36,541 nt of DNA from assembly GCF_000310185.1 (NCBI RefSeq), contig NZ_AMXD01000024.1, forward strand, positions 1 through 36,541. Direction: 5' to 3'. Below, in pieces: positions 7,860 through 14,687 of this stretch. A program made the translations under genes and the position numbers. This DNA is from Thauera aminoaromatica S2. Its GTDB lineage: Bacteria > Pseudomonadota > Gammaproteobacteria > Burkholderiales > Rhodocyclaceae. The stretch's first letter is position 1, and every line of letters begins with the position of its first letter. The notes beneath the pieces were generated by a model, which was not told the DNA's origin, did no database searches, and was given only the letters and a program-made list of their open reading frames with translations.

Positions 7860-8879
7860 TCAGAGCGACACCGTCGTGCTGCGTTCGATCTGGCCCAGCG
7901 TGGCGGTCACCGTGCCGCGCACGCGGCGCTGGAAGAGCGGGCTGGGGATGTTGCGCGACAGCGTGATCCGGCACTGCCCGGCCGCGTTCGTGGTGTTGCC
8001 GGTGAAGCCGTCGGCGGTCGCGAAGGACAGGTCGAAGGGGCCGGGATCGACGTCGATCGTCACGGTCGGATTCACCGCGCCGTTGGCCTTGCGCACCGTG
8101 ATCACGATGTCGGTGGAGCGCGCGGTGACGACGCCCGAGTTCAGCGTCTCCTGCACGCTGCCCAGCGCCATGAAGATCTGCGGTCCGATGGAGACCTCGG
8201 CCGGCGGGTCGAATCCGTCGACGTTGCGCGGCTGCAGCAGGGCGTCCATCAGCACGCGCCCCTCCGCCCAGTTCGATTCGAAGTCCGACTCCTCGGAACG
8301 GAAGGTCGATTTCTCCTTGAACGACGACACGCCGATGCCCAGGAAGCCGAAGAAGAGGCCGACATTGGTCGCCCGCGCGCTCTTGGTCTTGCTGTTGACG
8401 CTGATGCCGCGCTCGTCGTCGACCGCACCGACGGTCATGTCCATGCGCAGCGCGACGTGGCTCCACTGATGCGCGGTGGGACGGACGAAGTTGATCAGCG
8501 ACACGTTCTGGGTCACGAGCTGGGTCGCGCTGGGGACCGGGAGGCCGTCGTCGTTCAACTCCTGCACGACGTCGGTGACCACCGTGATGTTGGACTGCGA
8601 CAGGGTGGTCGCGGTGTCGACCAGGCCACGATCGAGGGCGGTCTGCGAATCGGCGACCCCGCGGCCGATCGAGGCCAGGATATCGCCGAAGCTGGGCGCG
8701 AGCTCGGCGAGTTCGCCGGAGACGTCGGCCCCGAGGGCGAGCGCGCCGCCAACCGCACCGGGCATCAGCGCACCCGCCGAGAGGATGCTGCCCTCGGGCA
8801 GCGCGGCAGCCGGCGACGTCGCGCCGGCCTGGGTCCGGGTCGGCTTGCCCTTGCCCGGTTTTTCGGTGTTGTCAGCCAT
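7860..8879 (-). CDS. Subtilase-operon family protein, long paralogue (339 aa)
   Basis: Uncharacterised. A 45-residue Lys/Thr/Ala-rich N-terminal tail precedes the shared helical block at 51-83 (ADVSGELAE, FGDIL, GVADSQTALD). Then come the beta block at 128-150 with LINFVRPTAHQWSHVALRMD, TNVGLFFGFLGIGVSSF at 171-187, GRVLMDALLQPRNVDG at 207-222, SIGPQ, and a C-terminal Ig-like beta domain with TTNAAGQCRITLSRNI. It aligns end to end with the 297-aa neighbour, so the two are duplicates. AAGGAG 6 bases before ATG 8879 gives strong translation, and the subtilase stop codon is only 21 bp upstream. No secretion signal and no catalytic motif; a structural or binding role is inferred. Confidence 0.82.
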   Translation of the reverse strand: MADNTEKPGKGKPTRTQAGATSPAAALPEGSILSAGALMPGAVGGALALGADVSGELAELAPSFGDILASIGRGVADSQTALDRGLVDTATTLSQSNITVVTDVVQELNDDGLPVPSATQLVTQNVSLINFVRPTAHQWSHVALRMDMTVGAVDDERGISVNSKTKSARATNVGLFFGFLGIGVSSFKEKSTFRSEESDFESNWAEGRVLMDALLQPRNVDGFDPPAEVSIGPQIFMALGSVQETLNSGVVTARSTDIVITVRKANGAVNPTVTIDVDPGPFDLSFATADGFTGNTTNAAGQCRITLSRNIPSPLFQRRVRGTVTATLGQIERSTTVSL

Positions 8880-8900
8880 GATGCACTCCTTGTGAGTGGT

Positions 8901-11501
8901 TCATCGGAACAAGCGCTCGCCGCGGACCTCGCGGGCGACGTTGCGGTCGAGCGCTTCGAGCAAGGGAGAGAGCGCGGCGGCCAGGGCCTGCCATGCGACG
9001 GTGGAGACGGTCTCGGGTGCGCCGGAGAGCAGGGCGTGGAGCGGATGCGCCAGCGCGAGTCGCGCCGCGGCGGGTGGCGGCGCACCGAGGAAGGCGGCCA
9101 CGCTGCGGATCTGCGCGCGCAAGGCCGCGGGCAGGAAGGCCAGCGCATCCTCGTCCGGGGCACCGGCGCATAGTGCGGCGAGCCCGCCGGGCAGCGTGCG
9201 CTCGAGTTCGATCGCGCGTCTGGCCCCCACGCCGCGCACCGCCGTCCACGGCAGGTCGACCCGCCAACGCGGCGCGGGCAGCGGATCCGCGGGCACCGTC
9301 GGCGTCCCCGGCGCCGCGGGGGTGGCCCGCACGACGACGCCGGGACTTGTCGCCAGCGCCCACGGCTGCGGCCCGAGCGGCACATTCACGCCGCGCACCT
9401 CCAGCATCCACTCACCCTCGCCGAGCGCCACGTCGATGCATTCGACGGTGTTGCGCCGGTCCGGACTGCCGACCGCGCCGGCCGGGTGGTTGCCCCAGGC
9501 AAGCACGCTGCCGCCGGCATCGCGCAGCACCAGGTCGAGGTCGTTGATCAGGGCCTCGCCCGGCGCGTCGTACCAGCACAGCACCGCGCGCAGCCGTCCC
9601 GGCCCCGTGCAGTCGATGCGGCGGCGCTCGCCGGTCGCCACACCGACGCGGTCCTCGATCAGCACCGGCCCGTCGGGACCGGGCAGGCTGCCGGCCAGCC
9701 ACAGGCGACCGAAGCCCGCGCGCTGGCGGTCCTCCTCGCCCTGTCCGTCGCGCCGATGCACCGCCCGTGCGCCGTGGATCAGCAGCGCCTTGAGCGCGGC
9801 GCCGCCCGGCGCCTCGCCGAGCACCGGCCGCCAGCGCTGGCGCAGCACCGCCGCCGCACCCGCGACCACCCCGGTCGACATCGAGGTGCCGCCGAGGTAC
9901 TGGTACCAGGGCAGCGGATTGGCCAGGCCCCAGCCCCGTGCCGAACTCGCCGTGCTGCGCGCGGCGGCGAGGTTGGTGCCGGGCGCACACAGGTCGGGCT
10001 TGATGCGGCCGTCCAGCGTGGGACCGCAGCTCGACAGCAGCGCGAGCCGCTCGGCGTCGCCCGAGACGGACGCGCCGCGCTGTGCCGGATCGGGAAAGCG
10101 CGTGCCAGCGGGATCGAGCGCCGCCCACCCGCCGCGCAGGCCGATGCCGGCATCCGGTCCCTCGGTGGCACCGACGGCAAGAACGCTTTTCGCGCTTGCC
10201 GGCGCGTACAGCGTGCCGGCATCGACGGCCCCGTCGCGGTTGCGGTCGCGGCCGGCGTTGCCGGCGGCGACGATCACCAGCATCTCGGCATGGGCGTGAA
10301 GGAAATGGTCGCACTCCCAACTGTCGTCGGTATAGGCGCCCGCAGCCTCCACGCCCCAGGCGTCGACGTGGATCGCCGCACCGGCGGCGCGCGCCTGTTC
10401 GAGCAGCTCGCGCAGGTCGAGCGGCCGCCCGGCGAGGTAGAAGCCGGGCTGCAGCCGGCTGCGCCATTCCGGCAGCGGGTCGACGTACTGCTCGATCGCC
10501 TGCATGAGGATGCGCGCACCCGGCGCCACGCCCACCAGCCTGCCGGCGCTCAAGCCGCCGTCGCCCGCAGCCAGCCCCACCACATGGGTGCCATGGCCGC
10601 TGCCACGATCGGCGCCACCGTCGTCCGCGCCCGGAGCGCGCACGAAGGCCGACCATCCGGGCGCGAGCGGCCAGCTATGGATCGCCTGCACCCGCCCGGC
10701 GAAATCGGGATGCGGCGCATCGGTCGCACCGGTTCCCAGGCCGGTATCGGCGAACGCGATCAATTCGCCCTCGCCGCCCTGCGCGCCAGTCGCGCCGCCC
10801 GCGCTCTCCGGCAGGGCGGTCGCACCGATCGCGAGCCGCAAGGACAGCGAGGCCGTGCGCGGCAGGGTGCCCGGATCGGCAATCTTCACCCCGACCGCGT
10901 CGCGCAGCCGGCCGACCGCACCCGCATCGCCGCTCACCCGCAGCTTGTAGGGGCTGCTCGCGACCACCTGCAGGCCGGCGGCGGTGAGCTCGCCTTCGAG
11001 GCGGACGCGGTCTTCCACGCTGAAGGCCACCGCATCGACGGTGTCCGGCAAGGCCGCCACCCCGCCCGCGCCCGCGCGCGCGCAGTCCTCCGCCGCGTAG
11101 GGAGCGATCGCGCGCAAGGCAGGAAGCGCGGCACGCAGGGCGACAAGATCGCCACCGACGTCCGCACACAGGCCGCTGGGCGGACAGTCGAAGCGTGGCG
11201 TCCAGCCCAGCGTGGCGAGCGTCTCGCGCCAGGCTGGCAATACCGGGCCGGCGAAGCGCAGGATGCAGCGCGGCCCCGCTCCCGGTTCGAAGCATCCGGA
11301 CGGAAGAATGCGGGGCACGCCATGGACCCGGATCGGATCGAGATCCGTCCAGCTCGCCCAGGCCGTGACCGGCACACGTTCGACCTCGACGAGCGCCAGC
11401 TCGCCATAGCGAGCCAACACCGCGCCTGCTGTCGCCGCGGCCGGCACGAGGGCGAAACACGCGGGCGCGACGCCAGGATGCGCGCGCGGGGCGGGAACCA
11501 T
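8901..11501 (-). CDS. S8 subtilisin-like serine peptidase, KP-43-like, first gene of operon
   Basis: 866 aa. The catalytic triad is intact: Asp252 in AFADTG, His303 in GHGTHVVG, Ser540 in GGTSMS, with oxyanion Asn415 in AAGN. Residues about 78-136 look like the KP-43-type propeptide (LRFAGPVLPAW through AIAPY); a second similar unit at about 160-212 ends in KIADPG. After the protease domain comes a beta-sandwich with INDLDLVL at 652-659, also a KP-43 trait. The last 120 residues (745-866) contain PWTAVRGVGARRAIEL, a helix-hairpin-helix-like stretch. No Sec signal is evident, unlike secreted KP-43 enzymes. ATG 11501 is chosen because GGAG lies 6 bases upstream; a GTG at 11558 lacks such support. 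Role inferred: processing or activation of the three co-encoded family proteins. Confidence 0.92.
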   Translation of the reverse strand: MVPAPRAHPGVAPACFALVPAAATAGAVLARYGELALVEVERVPVTAWASWTDLDPIRVHGVPRILPSGCFEPGAGPRCILRFAGPVLPAWRETLATLGWTPRFDCPPSGLCADVGGDLVALRAALPALRAIAPYAAEDCARAGAGGVAALPDTVDAVAFSVEDRVRLEGELTAAGLQVVASSPYKLRVSGDAGAVGRLRDAVGVKIADPGTLPRTASLSLRLAIGATALPESAGGATGAQGGEGELIAFADTGLGTGATDAPHPDFAGRVQAIHSWPLAPGWSAFVRAPGADDGGADRGSGHGTHVVGLAAGDGGLSAGRLVGVAPGARILMQAIEQYVDPLPEWRSRLQPGFYLAGRPLDLRELLEQARAAGAAIHVDAWGVEAAGAYTDDSWECDHFLHAHAEMLVIVAAGNAGRDRNRDGAVDAGTLYAPASAKSVLAVGATEGPDAGIGLRGGWAALDPAGTRFPDPAQRGASVSGDAERLALLSSCGPTLDGRIKPDLCAPGTNLAAARSTASSARGWGLANPLPWYQYLGGTSMSTGVVAGAAAVLRQRWRPVLGEAPGGAALKALLIHGARAVHRRDGQGEEDRQRAGFGRLWLAGSLPGPDGPVLIEDRVGVATGERRRIDCTGPGRLRAVLCWYDAPGEALINDLDLVLRDAGGSVLAWGNHPAGAVGSPDRRNTVECIDVALGEGEWMLEVRGVNVPLGPQPWALATSPGVVVRATPAAPGTPTVPADPLPAPRWRVDLPWTAVRGVGARRAIELERTLPGGLAALCAGAPDEDALAFLPAALRAQIRSVAAFLGAPPPAAARLALAHPLHALLSGAPETVSTVAWQALAAALSPLLEALDRNVAREVRGERLFR

Positions 11502-11593
11502 GCTCGACTCCAGGGAAGAAGGCTGCGCGGACAACCGGGGGGACGAGCACCGGCGCACAACCGACCGGCACCGCAGTCACCACCGATGCTTTC

Positions 11594-11622
11594 ACCATAG
11601 CCCCAATGCGGGTCGAATTCAA
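11594..11622 (-). promoter_or_regulatory. Candidate sigma-70 promoter of the subtilase operon
   Basis: On the minus strand TTGAAT (11617-11622) and TATGGT (11594-11599) are separated by exactly 17 bp, about 90 bp before the subtilase ATG. This is one of the better promoter matches in the window. It would leave a leader of roughly 85 nt. The downstream genes show no comparable internal promoter, consistent with one five-gene transcript. Confidence 0.55.
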
Positions 11623-11682
11623 AAGGCGGAGACGCTTTGTCCCACGCCGATCGACTGCGCCAGCTTCCTTGCACGGCGCGGT

Positions 11683-11688
11683 TAGAAT
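11683..11688 (+). promoter_or_regulatory. Candidate -10 box of the lipoprotein gene
   Basis: TAGAAT in the context gttagaatga, a form often seen before betaproteobacterial genes, 59 bp before the lipoprotein start. No convincing -35 box was found. The 246-bp divergent gap 11502-11747 holds this box and the subtilase promoter and nothing else recognised. Confidence 0.35.
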
Positions 11689-11747
11689 GAATGCCACACT
11701 CGCCCACCGTGGCCGCAGAGCGCGCGCCCTTGCCCGGAGTCGGCACC

Positions 11748-12248
11748 ATGTCCCTTGCTGTCCGCCCGTCTGCCTCGTCCTTCACCCGCAGCCTGCTCGC
11801 CGTGCTCGCATCGGTGCTGCTCGCCGGCTGCGCCAGCCTGATCCAGCGCGAGCCGGTACGCATCAACGTCGTGGGGCTCGAACCCCTGCCGGGCGCGGGC
11901 ATGGAGATGCGCTTCGCAGTGAAGCTGCGCGTGCAGAACCCCAACGAGGCGGCGATCGATTTCGACGGCCTCGCCCTCGAACTCGACCTCGACGGCAAGC
12001 CCTTCGCCACCGGCGTCAGCGACCGCAAGGGCAGCGTGCCGCGCTTCGGCGAGGCGCTCGTCGAGATCCCGGTGTCGGTCTCGGCGATCGCGGTGGTGCG
12101 CCAGGCGCTCGGCGTCATCGAAGGCGAACCGAAGACCGAGGTGCCCTACACCCTGCGCGGGCGGCTCGCCGGCGGGCTGCTCGGCGGCACCCGCTTCAGC
12201 GATGCGGGCATGCTGAAATTGCCCGAGCCGCTCCGTAACCCGCGCTGA
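11748..12248 (+). CDS. LEA14-like (WHy domain) lipoprotein
   Basis: 166 aa. The N-terminus is a lipoprotein signal: SFTRSLLAVLASVLLAGC with the lipobox LAGC and lipidated Cys28. The mature part is a single beta-sandwich of the LEA type 2/WHy kind, shown by VRINVVGLEPL, the MRFAVKLRVQNPNEAAIDFDG stretch (here cut short) and a repeated strand pattern. Such proteins are membrane-anchored in the periplasm; in plants the domain is tied to desiccation stress, while the bacterial role is unclear. Start at 11748 is supported by GGAG 8 bases upstream and by the signal; an earlier ATG at 11691 would mask the signal sequence. An 86-bp gap precedes the crotonase gene. Confidence 0.88.
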   Translation: MSLAVRPSASSFTRSLLAVLASVLLAGCASLIQREPVRINVVGLEPLPGAGMEMRFAVKLRVQNPNEAAIDFDGLALELDLDGKPFATGVSDRKGSVPRFGEALVEIPVSVSAIAVVRQALGVIEGEPKTEVPYTLRGRLAGGLLGGTRFSDAGMLKLPEPLRNPR

Positions 12249-12334
12249 ACGCAGCGCCCGAACCAGTCCCAGGCCCTGCCCTAGGCCGCGCACCGCGGCC
12301 CCCAACTGTCCGCCGCCCACAAGGAGACCGCACG

Positions 12335-13126
12335 ATGACCCTGCCCACCGTCCACGACGCCCGCCTCCAACTCGACAAGCGCGTCGCCACCCTCACGCTG
12401 GCGCGCGACGACGTGCGCAACGCGCTCACCGGCACCGCGCTGATCGACGACATCGTCGGCGTGGCCGAATGGGTGAACCGCTGCGAGGAGGTCTCCGTCC
12501 TCGTCATCACCGGCGAAGGCGCGGCCTTCTCCGCGGGCGGCAACGTCAAGGACATGGCGGCGCGCGGCGGCGACTTCGCCGGCGACGTGGCCGAGGTCGC
12601 CACCCGCTACCGCCAGGGCATCCAGCGCATCCCGCTGGCGCTGCAGGCGGTCGAGGTGCCGGTCATCGCCGCGGTCAACGGCCCGGCGATCGGCGCCGGC
12701 TTCGACCTCGCCAACATGGCCGACATCCGCATCGCATCGACCAAGGCGAAATTCGGCGAGACCTTCCTCAACCTCGGCATCATCCCCGGCGACGGCGGCG
12801 CCTGGTTCATGCAGCGCCTGATCGGCTACCAGCAGGCCTTCGAGCTCACGCTCTCGGGCCGCATCGTCGGCGCCGCGGAGGCGAAGACGCTCGGCATCGT
12901 GCTCGAGGTGGTCGAACCCGAGCAGTTGCTGCCCCGCGCGCACGAGCTGGCCGCACGCTTCGCCGCCCAGCCTCCCAAGGCCCTGCGCCTCACCAAGCGC
13001 CTGATGAAGATGGCGCAGCGCATGGAACTGAAGGATTTCCTCGACCTTTCCGCCGCCTTCCAGGGCATGTGCCACAACGAGCCCGAGCACCTCGAGGCGG
13101 TCCAGCGCCTGCTCGCGCGCACCTGA
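12335..13126 (+). CDS. Enoyl-CoA hydratase/isomerase (crotonase) family protein
   Basis: 263 aa, full crotonase length. The acyl-CoA oxyanion hole is formed by FSAGGNVKDM (65-74) and by GPAIGAGFDLA (116-126). In classical hydratases two Glu residues act on the substrate; here the first position is Asp124 and the second is Phe144 (FGETFLNLG), so a standard hydratase reaction is doubtful and an isomerase, hydrolase or specialised lyase is possible. AAGGAG at 12321-12326 lies 8 bases before ATG. AMP nucleosidase follows 20 bp after the stop, suggesting co-transcription although no shared pathway is evident. Confidence 0.9.
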   Translation: MTLPTVHDARLQLDKRVATLTLARDDVRNALTGTALIDDIVGVAEWVNRCEEVSVLVITGEGAAFSAGGNVKDMAARGGDFAGDVAEVATRYRQGIQRIPLALQAVEVPVIAAVNGPAIGAGFDLANMADIRIASTKAKFGETFLNLGIIPGDGGAWFMQRLIGYQQAFELTLSGRIVGAAEAKTLGIVLEVVEPEQLLPRAHELAARFAAQPPKALRLTKRLMKMAQRMELKDFLDLSAAFQGMCHNEPEHLEAVQRLLART

Positions 13127-13146
13127 ACCACGAGCACCCGCAAACG

Positions 13147-14646
13147 ATGAACGGCCACGCCCCCCACTTCGACGTCGAGGACTTCGCCGATCCGGCCGCG
13201 GCGCTGGCCCGGGCGCACGAGATCTACGACCTCGCGGTCGAGCACCTGCGCCACGGCCTGCAGCACTACGTCGACGGCGCCGACATCGGCCGCCACGTGC
13301 GCGCCTGCTATCCGCTGCTGCGCGTGCGCACCGACACCGTGGCGCGCGCCGATTCGCGGCTGTCCTACGGCTTCGTCGCCGGGCCGGGCGTGTTCGAGAC
13401 CACGCTGACCCGGCCCGACCTGTTCGCCGACTACTACCTGGAGCAATTCCGCCTGCTGGTGCAGAACCACGGCGTGGCCTTGCAGGTGGGCAGCAGCACG
13501 CAGCCCATCCCGGTGCATTTCGCCCTGCCCGAGCACGACTACCTGGAAGGCCACCTCGGCCCCGAGCGCCGCCGCCTGCTGCGCGATCACTTCGACCTGC
13601 CCGACTTGGGCGCCATGGACGACGGCATCGCCAACGGCACCTTCGAGCCCGGCCCCGGCGAACCGCATCCGCTCGCGCTGTTCACCGCGCCGCGGGTGGA
13701 TTACTCGCTGCACCGGCTGCGCCACTACACCGGCACGCGGCCGGCCTTCTTCCAGAACTTCGTGCTGTTCACCAACTACCAGTTCTACATCGACGAGTTC
13801 ATCCGCCTCGGCCACGAGCTCATGGCCGACACCGCCTCCGGCCACGGCTACGAGGCCTTCGTCGAGCCGGGCAACGTGGTCACCCGCCGCAGCGACCTCG
13901 CGCCGCAGGCCGAGGACGCCGATGGCACCCCGCCGCCGCGCCTGCCGCAGATGCCGGCCTACCACCTGGTGCGCGGCGACCACGCCGGCATCACGATGGT
14001 GAATATCGGCGTCGGCCCGGCCAACGCCAAGACCATCACCGACCACATCGCGGTGCTGCGCCCGCACGCCTGGATCATGCTCGGCCACTGCGCCGGGCTG
14101 CGCAACAGCCAGCATCTGGGCGACTACGTGCTCGCCCACGGCTACGTGCGCGAGGACCACGTGCTCGACGAGGAGCTCCCGCCCTGGGTGCCGATCCCGC
14201 CGCTGGCCGAGGTGCAGGTCGCGCTCGAGGCCGCCGTGGCCGAGGTCACGCAGCTGTCCGGCTACGAGCTCAAGCGCCTGATGCGCACCGGCACCGTCGC
14301 CAGCACCGACAACCGCAACTGGGAGCTGCTGCCCTCGCACGGCATGTCGAGCAGCCCGGAGCGCCGCTTCAGCCAGAGCCGCGCGGTGGCGCTCGACATG
14401 GAATCCGCCACCATCGCCGCCAACGGCTTCCGCTTCCGCGTGCCCTACGGCACCCTGCTGTGCGTCAGCGACAAGCCGCTGCACGGCGAGATCAAGCTGC
14501 CCGGCATGGCCGACAAGTTCTACCGCGAGCGGGTGGACCAGCACCTGCGCATCGGCATCCGCGCGCTCGAGCAGTTGCGCGAACAAGGCGTCGACCGCCT
14601 GCACAGCCGCAAGCTGCGCAGCTTCGCCGAGGTGGCGTTCCAGTAG
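13147..14646 (+). CDS. amn: AMP nucleosidase
   Basis: Hydrolyses AMP to adenine and ribose 5-phosphate, adjusting adenylate levels. 499 aa, close to the 484 of E. coli Amn. The N-terminal AMP nucleosidase domain spans about residues 10-170. The C-terminal part is a nucleoside phosphorylase-like domain: TMVNIGVGPANAKTITDH, then WIMLGHCAGLR, then the ALDMESATIAANGFRFRVPY region with the ribose-binding MES, and GMADKFYRERVDQHLRIGI. No strong Shine-Dalgarno site precedes ATG 13147, so translation may be coupled to the crotonase gene 20 bp upstream. The radical SAM gene follows 41 bp later on the same strand. Confidence 0.96.
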   Translation: MNGHAPHFDVEDFADPAAALARAHEIYDLAVEHLRHGLQHYVDGADIGRHVRACYPLLRVRTDTVARADSRLSYGFVAGPGVFETTLTRPDLFADYYLEQFRLLVQNHGVALQVGSSTQPIPVHFALPEHDYLEGHLGPERRRLLRDHFDLPDLGAMDDGIANGTFEPGPGEPHPLALFTAPRVDYSLHRLRHYTGTRPAFFQNFVLFTNYQFYIDEFIRLGHELMADTASGHGYEAFVEPGNVVTRRSDLAPQAEDADGTPPPRLPQMPAYHLVRGDHAGITMVNIGVGPANAKTITDHIAVLRPHAWIMLGHCAGLRNSQHLGDYVLAHGYVREDHVLDEELPPWVPIPPLAEVQVALEAAVAEVTQLSGYELKRLMRTGTVASTDNRNWELLPSHGMSSSPERRFSQSRAVALDMESATIAANGFRFRVPYGTLLCVSDKPLHGEIKLPGMADKFYRERVDQHLRIGIRALEQLREQGVDRLHSRKLRSFAEVAFQ

Positions 14647-14687
14647 CGGCTGCGGCATCCTCGCGCCCTTCGCCCGCAACATCCGCC

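Noticed and set aside
9486-11600. A 704-codon plus-strand open frame
   Set aside because: Antisense to the subtilase, whose catalytic motifs are intact on the minus strand.
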